Shown in pieces: positions 42,351-50,537 of a DNA stretch of 64,000 nt. This DNA is from Pedobacter namyangjuensis (GTDB lineage Bacteria > Bacteroidota > Bacteroidia > Sphingobacteriales > Sphingobacteriaceae): contig NZ_QMHQ01000005.1 in assembly GCF_003313325.1 (NCBI RefSeq), positions 1 through 64,000 of the forward strand, read 5' to 3'. The position numbers were made by a program, and so were the translations under genes. Each line of letters opens with the position of its first letter. Position 1 is the stretch's first letter. The notes below the pieces were generated by a model that saw only the letters and a program-made list of their open reading frames with translations, was not told the origin of the DNA and made no database searches.

Positions 42351-43221
42351 GGTTATGTGTATTTAATTTTCTGAATTTTTCTGGGGTGATGCCTTCGTAT
42401 TTTTTAAAAAATTTTATGAAGTAAGATTGATCTTCGAAATTTAACTTGCCTGCAATTTCCGACACTAAAAGATCTAGATTTATTAGCAGACGCTTTGCTT
42501 CTAAGATAACCCTTTCTCTAATTAATGCACCAGCCGATGTCCCCAATAAATCTTTACAAAGTGCATTTAAATGGTTTGGTGTTATATAAAGCAGATTTGC
42601 ATACTGTTTTGGCAATCTCAACTCTGCAAAGTTGGTTTCAATTAAGGTTTTGAAATTTTTCAGTAACGTATGATTGTAAGAATTGCCATTGTCTAAAATG
42701 CTGTTTTCGCCTCTGGCAATCTCAATAAATAAGCGTAACAAAAGCGTTCTAACTAAATCGTCATTTATTGGCGTTTCATTCTGGGCATCTTTTAAAATGT
42801 CTTCAAAAATATTTATTGCCACTTGTTGTACAGTTTCACTTAGAACCAAAACTTGTTGGTCTGGTCTGCCGCTGAAAAAACTGAAGCCGTCTAGGTAATC
42901 TGGTTTTAAGAGAAGTGAGCTCAAATAATCACTATTAAAGTTGATAATGTAGCCTTCGGGTTCGGTCTCAAAATCCCAACTGTGCACTTGTCCTGGTATC
43001 ATAAAATAAATGAGACCAGGCTTAACATCAAATTTTTTAAAATCTATCTGCTGATTTCCAGTTCCCTCGGTAAAAAAAACAAGATGATAAAAGCTATGCC
43101 TATGTGCGCTGTGTAAATGCTGGTGTTGCAAAGCATAATGACGAAACCTGCTAACTAAAATGCCGTCATTTTTGTAGGCTTTAAAGTTCTGGATGTCATA
43201 TACAGGAATATCTGCTTTCAT
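42328..43221 (-). CDS. AraC-family transcriptional regulator
   Basis: A 297-aa regulator: an N-terminal cupin-like sensing domain (about 20-150, with HSFYHLVFFTEGTG and PGLIYFMIPGQVHSW) and a C-terminal AraC helix-turn-helix pair (about 195-290, with LNALCKDLLGTSAGALI and FEDQSYFIKFFKKYEGITP). The ligand is unknown. It overlaps DUF983 by 23 bases. An exact TACTTTTG (43233-43226) stands exactly four bases before the ATG. Confidence 0.92.
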   Translation of the reverse strand: MKADIPVYDIQNFKAYKNDGILVSRFRHYALQHQHLHSAHRHSFYHLVFFTEGTGNQQIDFKKFDVKPGLIYFMIPGQVHSWDFETEPEGYIINFNSDYLSSLLLKPDYLDGFSFFSGRPDQQVLVLSETVQQVAINIFEDILKDAQNETPINDDLVRTLLLRLFIEIARGENSILDNGNSYNHTLLKNFKTLIETNFAELRLPKQYANLLYITPNHLNALCKDLLGTSAGALIRERVILEAKRLLINLDLLVSEIAGKLNFEDQSYFIKFFKKYEGITPEKFRKLNTHNHGSRKIK

Positions 43222-43225
43222 ATTA

Positions 43226-43233
43226 CAAAAGTA
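43226..43233 (-). promoter_or_regulatory. -7 element four bases before the AraC-type gene
   Basis: TACTTTTG on the minus strand, exact TAnnTTTG with N4 to the ATG. Confidence 0.55.
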
Positions 43234-43296
43234 CCAAATCGATAATTGAAATTAATGGTACAAAAATGATATAAAAAAGTATTTTTTACTTATTTG

Positions 43297-44694
43297 TTAA
43301 ACTAGGTCTGAAATGTGATTTTGATTTAATGAGATGATTTTACGCGGAAATTGGTCGCTATGCGCCAAAATCATATTTAAAATGTAATCGTTAGAAGGAT
43401 AAGGAACAATGGCAGATTTCAAGGATTCTAGATCGTTTATGTCACTATAGTTAGATATGTAGCCCATTCCATAAAATTTACCTTTTTCTACCCACAGACA
43501 ACTTCTTTCGTCTTCGTTTCTGCCCTCATCAATTAACGCAAATGATGGTAGCAAATTTTGCAACTCTTTAATTGCTCGTTTTACTCTGAAATTGTAAAGT
43601 GCTACACTTTCCTCGCCAATACAAGCACCGGCACAGTTTCCACTAGCATGATTGGTGCAAGCCAATTTCGGTTTTTGTATAAAACAAAGTTTTTCGCAAA
43701 GCTGATGTTCTGCCGCTACATTTCTTAATAGTTCATGCCCTGCTAGCAAATTGTTAAAACTGTATATCTCACTGCCGTTTTTCCGGTATTTATCTATTCC
43801 TAAACGTAGGTAGCCTTTTTGATCTTCGAAATAATAAAGCGAATATTTTTGTTCAAAACGTTTCATCGCTCTGTTATTTTCTGGCCAGTGCTTTTTTATT
43901 TCTGCTGCTTCCAAAATAAAGGCCATCAACTCTGTACCACAACATTCAAAATCTATACTGTAAATATCTTTTAAAAAGTTCTGGCGTTGTTGCGTGTTGC
44001 TATTGCCCGTGAAATGAGTGCAAACACGTTTTTTAAGCTGTTTTGCCTTGCCAACGTATATTACCTTTCCTTTTTCATCTTTAAAATAATAAACGCCAGG
44101 TGTATTTGGTATTTTATCAATAGCATTTTTAGCCAAATTTGGAGGTAAGGTTTGTTCCTTAGATGTTTTTTTAAGTGTATCCTTAATTACATTACCAGAA
44201 TCGTTAGCTAGCAGCATTCCTAATAAAATAGCTGTTGCATCGGCATCGCCTCCAGCTCTGTGTCTGTTATTTAAGGTAATTGAAAGCGAATTGCAAAGCT
44301 TGCCTAAACTATAAGAAGGAAGTTTTGGAAATATTTTACGACTTAACCGAACAGTACATAGCTTTTTTGTATTAAGTTGGTAACCGCAAGCTTCAAGATG
44401 GTGGCGAACGAAGGAATAATCGAAATTTACATTATGCGCAACAAAAATTTTATCTCGTAACAAATTGTAAATTTCGTCGGCAACTGCTCTAAAATCTGGA
44501 GCATCGGCAACCATTTCGTTGTCTATCCCTGTTAAAGCCTGAATGTGTGTAGGTATATATTGATGCGGATTAATCAACGTTTCAAAACTATCTATTACCG
44601 ATTGGCCATCATGTATTTTAATGGCAATTTCGGTAATGCCATGCGCTGATGCGTAGCCTCCGGTGGTTTCAATATCTACAACTGCAAATAACAT
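43297..44694 (-). CDS. DnaQ-type 3'-5' exonuclease fused to GIY-YIG nuclease domain
   Basis: A 465-aa two-domain nuclease. The N-terminal half (about 1-170) is a DEDDh exonuclease like DNA polymerase III epsilon: VVDIETTGG, HNVNFDYSFV and the closing HRAGGDADAT. The second half opens with TPGVYYFKDEKGKVIYVGKA, the GIY-YIG domain of UvrC, followed by CTH and the Cys-rich CTNHASGNCAGACIG. It lacks UvrC's later domains. A repair or replication-edge role is likely. A longer frame begins at 44736; I choose 44694 because the exonuclease motif starts there and TATATTTG lies four bases upstream. Confidence 0.9.
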   Translation of the reverse strand: MLFAVVDIETTGGYASAHGITEIAIKIHDGQSVIDSFETLINPHQYIPTHIQALTGIDNEMVADAPDFRAVADEIYNLLRDKIFVAHNVNFDYSFVRHHLEACGYQLNTKKLCTVRLSRKIFPKLPSYSLGKLCNSLSITLNNRHRAGGDADATAILLGMLLANDSGNVIKDTLKKTSKEQTLPPNLAKNAIDKIPNTPGVYYFKDEKGKVIYVGKAKQLKKRVCTHFTGNSNTQQRQNFLKDIYSIDFECCGTELMAFILEAAEIKKHWPENNRAMKRFEQKYSLYYFEDQKGYLRLGIDKYRKNGSEIYSFNNLLAGHELLRNVAAEHQLCEKLCFIQKPKLACTNHASGNCAGACIGEESVALYNFRVKRAIKELQNLLPSFALIDEGRNEDERSCLWVEKGKFYGMGYISNYSDINDLESLKSAIVPYPSNDYILNMILAHSDQFPRKIISLNQNHISDLV

Positions 44695-44698
44695 TATA

Positions 44699-44706
44699 CA
44701 AATATA
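44699..44706 (-). promoter_or_regulatory. -7 element four bases before the DnaQ/GIY-YIG gene
   Basis: TATATTTG on the minus strand, exact TAnnTTTG with N4 to the ATG at 44694. Confidence 0.55.
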
Positions 44707-44792
44707 TGCTAAAAAAATTAGTAAATTATTCTGCATTGCTGAAAAATATTTCTATTTTTTTTCAGGTTGATATAATAAAGCTTCAGATTAAA

Positions 44793-44862
44793 CGTCTATA
44801 TATTTGAGAGCGTTAATTTAGATTGGCGGGGATAAAACGATAGTTTCATCTCCGCCTTTTTT
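44793..44862 (+). repeat. Direct repeat copy A with terminator hairpin
   Basis: CGTCTATATAT, two bases, GAGAGCGTTAATTTAGAT (44793-44823), then the hairpin GGCGGGGAT/ATCTCCGCC (44825-44856) and a T-run. The first part is nearly identical to 45450-45482, and both copies end in a CGGGGAT-type terminator; they flank the gene at 44912. TATATTTG (44799-44806) is an exact -7 element within this copy, so it could also yield a 50-nt RNA. Confidence 0.6.
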
Positions 44863-44911
44863 ATTTTAGAAGTTTTTAAAATCCTATCTTGGTTTCTTAA
44901 TTGATCAGGAT

Positions 44912-45415
44912 ATGAACAAAATCATAATACTTTTATTATTACCAGTTTCAATTCTATTTGAAACAGAGTGGAAGCGAATTGCCATCGATCAAAAAGTGTC
45001 GCTTTTACTCCCTTCGCCAATAGAGAAGTTAGATGTTGATGGAAAGGAAGCTTGGTACGGCGAAATTGATAGCGCCGGTAAATGTATGGTTATGTTAACT
45101 GATTTTTCTAAATTAGGGCTGGATGCCAAAACTTTAGCAACCGAATTAAAAAAGAAAGAGACTTACGAAAAGTTAAAAAACGGCATTGCATTAGGTAGCA
45201 ATAGCAAGCCGACTAACGAAGAAATTACAACTTTTAGAGGTTACCCTGCGTATAAAATAACAATGACGACCGAAGCTGAGGGTGAGTCATTTGATACTGC
45301 GCTTTTAAACTTTTTTGTAGATGCAAAAATGTATACTATTTCTGTTATTAGCGCTAAAGGAAAAAGCTACAAAACTGCCCAACAGAAACTAATAAATTCG
45401 ATAATTATAAAATAA
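44912..45415 (+). CDS. Exported hypothetical protein (167 aa), flanked by direct repeats
   Basis: A probable signal peptide (1-16) and a mature domain opening W-x5-D-Q-K-VSLLLPSPIEK, the same layout as the protein at 63218-63730 (W-x5-D-E-K-ISVKFPEEP), so the two are paralogues of an exported beta-rich family I cannot name. It lies alone between two near-identical elements (44793-44862 and 45450-45517), the second of which is its terminator. Confidence 0.7.
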   Translation: MNKIIILLLLPVSILFETEWKRIAIDQKVSLLLPSPIEKLDVDGKEAWYGEIDSAGKCMVMLTDFSKLGLDAKTLATELKKKETYEKLKNGIALGSNSKPTNEEITTFRGYPAYKITMTTEAEGESFDTALLNFFVDAKMYTISVISAKGKSYKTAQQKLINSIIIK

Positions 45416-45449
45416 TTTAATCTGGATACAATATTCTGCAAAACTTAGC

Positions 45450-45517
45450 GTCTATATATACGAGAGCGTTAATTTAGATGACGGGGATGAGGCATAGCTT
45501 TATCCCCGTTTCTTTTT
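45450..45517 (+). repeat. Direct repeat copy B, terminator of the 167-aa gene
   Basis: CGTCTATATAT, two bases, GAGAGCGTTAATTTAGAT, then ACGGGGAT (45481-45488) pairing with ATCCCCGT (45502-45509) and a T-run. The -7-like element of copy A is broken here (TATATACG). It overlaps the 3' end of the convergent PAP2 gene, whose last residues are encoded opposite the hairpin. Confidence 0.65.
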
Positions 45518-46131
45518 AAATAAAAAAAGCAAAGCGGAAATAAACAGATTAAACCCAAAAGAAAACCTGCTGCTACATCGGTAAACCAGTGTGCACCCAA
45601 ATAAATTCTAGATACGGGTATAGTTATAATATAAAAAACAGAAAGATAGGTGATGATCTTTCGAGTAATTGGAGCTAAGTGATCCATGTATTTCATCAGC
45701 ACAATCATAAAACCAAAAAACAGTACATAAGAAGTAACATGCCCACTTGGGAAACTCTGAAAGCGATTTATTTCAACTAAACGAACATACAGTTCTGTTG
45801 GCCTTGGTCTGTTGAAAATATGTTTAGCACCCAAAATAACCAATCCAGATGATAAGATTGCCGTTATAAAATAGGCTTCTCTGCGATGCTTATAAGCAAG
45901 AAATACCCCTGCAACAGCTAAAACCATTACCAAAGACCATGGTAGTTCGCCAAAAAAACTAATGCCTAACATGACTTTGTCAAGCGTAGCCGAATGATGT
46001 TGTTGTACAAGCTTAGATATATTTAGGTCCAACGCTGAAAAAGGATTTTGTATTACAAAAGCCGTAAGTGCAATAAAGGCAATTATAAGTAAAGCCAATA
46101 AGTAATTGAGGATACGCATGTTTTTTTGCAT
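45469..46131 (-). CDS. PAP2-family phosphatase
   Basis: A 220-aa membrane phosphatase with six hydrophobic segments and the three PAP2 motifs: KHIFNRPRP, FPSGHVTSY and SRIYLGAHWFTDV, in which the two histidines and arginines are catalytic. Members dephosphorylate undecaprenyl-PP or lipid phosphates on the periplasmic side. The start at 46131 is supported by TAGTTTTA four bases upstream (one mismatch from TAnnTTTG). Its 3' end runs into the terminator of the convergent gene. Confidence 0.9.
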   Translation of the reverse strand: MQKNMRILNYLLALLIIAFIALTAFVIQNPFSALDLNISKLVQQHHSATLDKVMLGISFFGELPWSLVMVLAVAGVFLAYKHRREAYFITAILSSGLVILGAKHIFNRPRPTELYVRLVEINRFQSFPSGHVTSYVLFFGFMIVLMKYMDHLAPITRKIITYLSVFYIITIPVSRIYLGAHWFTDVAAGFLLGLICLFPLCFFYLKRNGDKAMPHPRHLN

Positions 46132-46187
46132 GCCGTAAAACTAATAAATTTTACATTTTATAATGTTATCACATTTTTTTAAAATAA

Positions 46188-46216
46188 AAAAGCCCAGACA
46201 AACTGCCTGAGCTTTT
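46188..46216 (-). terminator. Terminator of the 193-aa gene unit
   Basis: AAAAGCCCAG pairs with CTGAGCTTTT with one mismatch; T-run on the minus strand. Confidence 0.7.
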
Positions 46217-46232
46217 GAGTGCGTGGAGTTAA

Positions 46233-46814
46233 TTATTTTGCTGCATTCCATATGGCTATTGGAATTGCATCTTCGCAGGGGCATTTTGCTTTGTTAACAA
46301 TTATTAATTTAACTGATGATGCTACCTTGCCTGCATAATCAGCAAATCCTTCCTCATTCATACTGCTACGAGCCATTGCGGCGGCGGCACAGAAAGACCA
46401 AAGCTGCGCATCTTTTTTATCGCTTATCATTTTTGCCTTATAATGCTCTGCTAATGCGAAGTATCTTTTAAATTGATCGTTATTTGCTGTTGCATCGCTA
46501 CTGCTACGCTTAATTGTAAAACGACTATTATTTACATTAGGTTTAAAAGTTTGTATAGTGTTTGGGTCTATAATTTCTATCCTATAGTCTGTCTTACTCC
46601 TAGGATGTATAAATCTGAAGATGTTAGGTTCTACCTTTTCGTATACAGAAGTGGTATTAGGTTCAATTAGCGTTAGCTTATCTCCACTAAAATTTATGGT
46701 TACCGTATAATAGCCGTCTTCTGTAGTGTATTGGCCAGAATTTAACTTAATTTGTGCATCAGCTTTAACTGTTATGAAAAACAGTAAAATTAAAATTAGC
46801 CATCTCATGGACAA
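46233..46814 (-). CDS. Exported hypothetical protein (193 aa)
   Basis: Signal peptide (1-21, ending at ADA) and two parts: a beta-rich segment (about 22-100) with YYTVTINFSGDKLTLI, and a helical segment ending with a short CPC motif (KAKCPCEDAIPI). I do not recognise the family. It overlaps the 95-aa lipoprotein gene by 10 bases and shares its message. Confidence 0.68.
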   Translation of the reverse strand: MSMRWLILILLFFITVKADAQIKLNSGQYTTEDGYYTVTINFSGDKLTLIEPNTTSVYEKVEPNIFRFIHPRSKTDYRIEIIDPNTIQTFKPNVNNSRFTIKRSSSDATANNDQFKRYFALAEHYKAKMISDKKDAQLWSFCAAAAMARSSMNEEGFADYAGKVASSVKLIIVNKAKCPCEDAIPIAIWNAAK

Positions 46815-47092
46815 GATCTTTTACGTCTTTCAGCCTCCGCAAAATAATCGGCTTCGTTGCAAGCGTAAGTTTTGGCGTAATATTCCCAGTTCTTCTTGCA
46901 GGCTGCAGATAATCGGTTTGGAATTTGAAAGGTATTTTTTGTGCCCGACGGACAAGTGAAAGAATAGCTGTAGGTACTGTTGTCTACTTTCTGTTCTTCT
47001 TCCTCTTCCTCTACAGGCTCAAAGAGCTCGCAACTGGCAACCAGCATCGGTAGTGCCATTGCAATCCATAAAAGTTTTTTTGCTTGTTTCAT
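46805..47092 (-). CDS. Small cysteine-containing lipoprotein (95 aa)
   Basis: Lipobox ending MLVASC (Cys21), a run of seven glutamates, then a domain with four spaced cysteines (FTCPSG, SAACKK, YACNEA, RSCP) that could form two disulfides. The family is unknown to me. The 10-base overlap with the next gene suggests one operon of secreted proteins. Confidence 0.68.
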   Translation of the reverse strand: MKQAKKLLWIAMALPMLVASCELFEPVEEEEEEQKVDNSTYSYSFTCPSGTKNTFQIPNRLSAACKKNWEYYAKTYACNEADYFAEAERRKRSCP

Positions 47093-47223
47093 GATAATTA
47101 ATTTAGTTGTTTAAAGGTTAACTAAAATTAACTTGCAATTAGAGCTTAAGCAATACTCACTTTTAGGTATTTTTCTGCCATCCAAAATCTGCAGTATGTA
47201 AATGGAAACTTATATATTTAGCT

Positions 47224-47892
47224 ATGGGTTTTAAAGTAATTGTTACCGGTGCAACCGGATTAGTAGGTGAGGGAGTAATATTAGAATGTTTGGCAAGCCA
47301 TAAAGTAAGCGAAGTGTTAATGGTAAATAGGAGGCCGTCGAAAATGATTCATCCTAAACTCAAGGAATTGATAGTACCCCATTTCTTTAAGTTAGATGAA
47401 TTTACTGAACAGCTTAAAGATTACGATGCTTGTTTTTATTGTGCCGGTATTAGCTCAAATGGTTTAACAGAAGCTGACTATACTAAAATTACCTTTGATA
47501 CTACTTTGCATTTTGCGAATGTTCTTGTTAAACATAATCCTAAAATGATATTTTGCCATGTTTCTGGAAGCCATACGGATAGCACTGAAAAAGGTCGCGT
47601 AATGTGGGCGAGGGTTAAAGGAAAAGCAGAGAATGAATTAATGAAGTTGCCTTTTGCAAAAGTTTATAATTTTAGACCAGGGGCGATGAAACCCACCAGA
47701 GGTCAGAAAAATGTAAAGGGTTACTATAAAATAATAAGTGCGCTATTTCCAGTTTTTAGGCTGTTGTTTCCGAATAATACGTGTACAGTGGCGCAAGTAG
47801 GGCAGGCTATGATCAACAGTGTTTTTAATGGATATCCTAAGCAAATTTTAGAAGTTAAGGATATAAAACTCTTAGCAGAAAACCAATTATAG
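47224..47892 (+). CDS. NAD(P)-binding Rossmann protein (SDR-like, HTATIP2 type)
   Basis: A 222-aa atypical SDR: VTGATGLVGEGV (about 7-18) is the dinucleotide motif, CAGISSNG follows, and a YxxxK-like site is not obvious, as in HTATIP2-type proteins. It may act as an oxidoreductase or a nucleotide-sensing partner. It converges on the redox block with only one base between stops. TATATTTA is 3 bases before the ATG. Confidence 0.85.
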   Translation: MGFKVIVTGATGLVGEGVILECLASHKVSEVLMVNRRPSKMIHPKLKELIVPHFFKLDEFTEQLKDYDACFYCAGISSNGLTEADYTKITFDTTLHFANVLVKHNPKMIFCHVSGSHTDSTEKGRVMWARVKGKAENELMKLPFAKVYNFRPGAMKPTRGQKNVKGYYKIISALFPVFRLLFPNNTCTVAQVGQAMINSVFNGYPKQILEVKDIKLLAENQL

Positions 47893-47893
47893 G

Positions 47894-48895
47894 CTATTTA
47901 ATCTTAATTACTACTTTTCCTTTACTTCGGCCCGCTTCTATGTACTCCAAAGCTTCGTTAGTTTCGTCAAATGTGAAAATTTTGTCTACAACTGGCTTAA
48001 TATGGCCTTGCTCAATTAGCGAAGTAATTTCGGCTAACTGTTTACCACTTGCTTTCATAAATAGAAATGAATAATCAATACCCAATTTTGTCGCCCGTCT
48101 GCTAACCTTTCTGCTTAAAAAGTAAATAATGATTCTCATTAGCCACGGTAAACCGATTTCTCTGGCGAAATCAACATCCGGTGGACCGGATATAGAAATA
48201 AGTTTAGTATTGGGCTTAAGTATGTTTAAAGATTTGAATAAAGTCTTATCATCTTGGCTATTCAAAACCACATCGTAATATTTTAGCACGGTTTCAAAAT
48301 CATCCTTTCGGTAATCTATCATTACATCGGCGCCTAAACGCTTTACAAGTTCGAAATTGTGGGCACTAGCTGTAGTGGCAACTGTGGCGCCCAAGTATTT
48401 TGCTAATTGAATGGCGATGGTGCCAACACCGCCAGAACCAGCTTGTATAAATACTTTTTGACCTTTTTTCAGCTTTGCTTTTTCTACTAATGCTTGCCAA
48501 GCTGTTAAACCAACTAAGGGAACTGATGCAGCTTCTTCCATACTAAGGTTTTTTGGCTTTAGTGCAACATCTTGCTCGTCGATAGAAATGTATTCGGCAA
48601 AAGTTCCTATGTGATAGTCGGATGCCCTGGCATAAACTTCATCGCCAACCTTAAAATCTCTTACATTTTTACCGATTTCTTTAATTACCCCAGCTAAATC
48701 GTGCCCTAAAATTAAAGGCAACTTATAAGGTAGTAATAATTTAAATTCTCCTTTTTTTAATTTCGAATCCAATAGATTAAGGCCGGCAGCAAAAATTTCT
48801 ATTAGAACTTCATTTTCTTTTACCAAAGGTTTTGCCACGTCCGCTAGTTCAAGCTTAGCTTCCTTATTGTATCGTTTTAAAATATATGCTTTCAT
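47894..48895 (-). CDS. Quinone oxidoreductase-like MDR protein (zinc-free)
   Basis: A 333-aa NADP-dependent medium-chain dehydrogenase/reductase: GHDLAGVI and the cofactor loop AGSGGVGTIAIQLAK (about 151-165). The structural and catalytic zinc ligands of classical alcohol dehydrogenases are missing, so it is of the quinone oxidoreductase/enoyl reductase type. It is last of four genes (OYE, two SDRs, this) on the minus strand, 24 bases behind the second SDR. Confidence 0.9.
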   Translation of the reverse strand: MKAYILKRYNKEAKLELADVAKPLVKENEVLIEIFAAGLNLLDSKLKKGEFKLLLPYKLPLILGHDLAGVIKEIGKNVRDFKVGDEVYARASDYHIGTFAEYISIDEQDVALKPKNLSMEEAASVPLVGLTAWQALVEKAKLKKGQKVFIQAGSGGVGTIAIQLAKYLGATVATTASAHNFELVKRLGADVMIDYRKDDFETVLKYYDVVLNSQDDKTLFKSLNILKPNTKLISISGPPDVDFAREIGLPWLMRIIIYFLSRKVSRRATKLGIDYSFLFMKASGKQLAEITSLIEQGHIKPVVDKIFTFDETNEALEYIEAGRSKGKVVIKIK

Positions 48896-48918
48896 TATAT
48901 GTTGTAACGGTGGTGATT

Positions 48919-49683
48919 TTATTTTAGGGAGTTGTAATATTTTTTAGCATTTACTAAACCAAATGCCAATTTCGGAAAAAAGCGGTTAAGATAATAGAGT
49001 GTTTTAGTATCGCCTACTCGAATGGTGTACTTGTTCTTTTGTAGTCCTTTTATCAAGTCTTTTACCAAATGCTGTGGACTTAGTTTTTTGCCATCTCTCT
49101 CCGCAACCATCGCCGTGTCTACAACTGGAGGTAGTAATTCAAAAACCTTGATATTACTTTTTATAATTTCTAGATGAGTTCTCAGCGATTTTGTATAAAA
49201 AGACAAGGCAGCTTTCGACGATGAGTAGGTAGCTTCGATTATGGATGGCACAATGCTTAGTATAGAAGTAGTGTTGATTATAGCGCTTTCATTTTTAGTG
49301 CTTAGCATTTGCATGAAAATGTTATTTAGTCTTACAACGCCTAGATAATTAACTTCCATTTCATAAACAGCACCTTCAAAATGTTTTTCATTAGCAATAC
49401 CCAAATTTAATGGACTAACACCAACACCAGCATTATTATACAAGATATCAATACCGCCTAATTTTTCCACTTCATTAAAAAGCATTTTTGCATCGGCTTC
49501 TTTTGATACATCACTTTTTATAGCAATTACGGCAGGATACGCTCTTTTCACTGCCGCTAACTTCTCCTCATTTCTGCCTGTAATAATAACTGTTGCGCCA
49601 ATGGCCAAAAACTGTTTTGTAGCTTCTAATCCAATTCCAGATGCGCCACCGGTTATCAATATTGTTTTTCCTTGCAAGTTCAT
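48919..49683 (-). CDS. Short-chain dehydrogenase (SDR), copy 2
   Basis: A 254-aa classical SDR: TGGASGIG (cofactor), NNAG (structural), and the catalytic Tyr-x3-Lys in YSSSKAAL. The C-terminal half resembles the long-form ketoreductases used on acyl or steroid-like carbonyls. It follows another SDR by 25 bases and shares the redox operon. Confidence 0.92.
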   Translation of the reverse strand: MNLQGKTILITGGASGIGLEATKQFLAIGATVIITGRNEEKLAAVKRAYPAVIAIKSDVSKEADAKMLFNEVEKLGGIDILYNNAGVGVSPLNLGIANEKHFEGAVYEMEVNYLGVVRLNNIFMQMLSTKNESAIINTTSILSIVPSIIEATYSSSKAALSFYTKSLRTHLEIIKSNIKVFELLPPVVDTAMVAERDGKKLSPQHLVKDLIKGLQKNKYTIRVGDTKTLYYLNRFFPKLAFGLVNAKKYYNSLK

Positions 49684-49707
49684 TTTAGCTCGGTATTAAT
49701 AGTTTAA

Positions 49708-50436
49708 TTAATGAGGAACTTGATCTGAAATTGGATTCACCAACTCATGTATCTTTTTGCTATCGCCCACTGGCACTTCAAATTGGTTTTTAGACAAAGC
49801 AACAAATAACTCGTCGGCCACCTCTGCTGGAGGAATGCCACTGGCACCACCTATTTCTGCTGAAAAATCAGTGTTTACCAAAGGCGGATAAACTTCATAA
49901 ATATGCAGGTTTTCATTTTCGGCAAACGTATCCCTTAACCCTTGAGTGTAACTGTGTAGAGCTGCTTTGCTTGCCGAATACGTTGGTAAGTACTTATTAG
50001 ATCTAAATACGGCTATAGACGAAACATTGATAATTGCGGCTTCTTTTTGTTTTAATAATTTCGGCAACATTGCAGATGTAAAATCAATAACACTAATATA
50101 ATTGGTATTCATTTCTTGATATGCTTTTTCAGCAGAGTTATTGTTTACGTCGCTTAAATCATTAATAAAAGCGGCACCTGCGTTATTAATAATGATGTTT
50201 AAAGTGGGATGATTACTATTCAATTCTTCAGCAATTTTCAATCTGTCTTCCTTTACTGATAAATCTCCTTGTATCGCAGTTACATTATCTAACTGTTTCA
50301 AAGCATTTTGAAGGCGTTCATTATCTCGGCCATTAATAATAACCTTGTTACCTGCTTCGCTAAATTTTTTTGCTATTTCCAAACCAATTCCGGCGCTACC
50401 GCCACTTATAAATATGGTATTTTCCGTTGTTTTCAT
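49708..50436 (-). CDS. Short-chain dehydrogenase (SDR), copy 1
   Basis: A 242-aa classical SDR: SGGSAGIG, NNAGAAF, catalytic YSASKAAL. It resembles the DltE-like oxidoreductases. A REP-like element (50458-50525) stands between it and the Old Yellow Enzyme gene, so it may be transcribed from that gene's promoter or from its own. Confidence 0.92.
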   Translation of the reverse strand: MKTTENTIFISGGSAGIGLEIAKKFSEAGNKVIINGRDNERLQNALKQLDNVTAIQGDLSVKEDRLKIAEELNSNHPTLNIIINNAGAAFINDLSDVNNNSAEKAYQEMNTNYISVIDFTSAMLPKLLKQKEAAIINVSSIAVFRSNKYLPTYSASKAALHSYTQGLRDTFAENENLHIYEVYPPLVNTDFSAEIGGASGIPPAEVADELFVALSKNQFEVPVGDSKKIHELVNPISDQVPH

Positions 50437-50457
50437 TTTTTTATTTTTTATATTGAT

Positions 50458-50525
50458 TGTCTGCGACAGGGATTACAGTGGCATCCCTCGATTTTTATCG
50501 GGGATATACCACAAAGCCCGTCTGG
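50458..50525. repeat. REP-like element inside the redox block
   Basis: The hairpin ATCCCTCGAT-TTTT-ATCGGGGAT (50482-50505) with flanks GATTACAGTGGC and CCACAAAGCCC; a member of the family at 19580-19655. Confidence 0.55.
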
Positions 50526-50537
50526 TTGCACAAAAAA

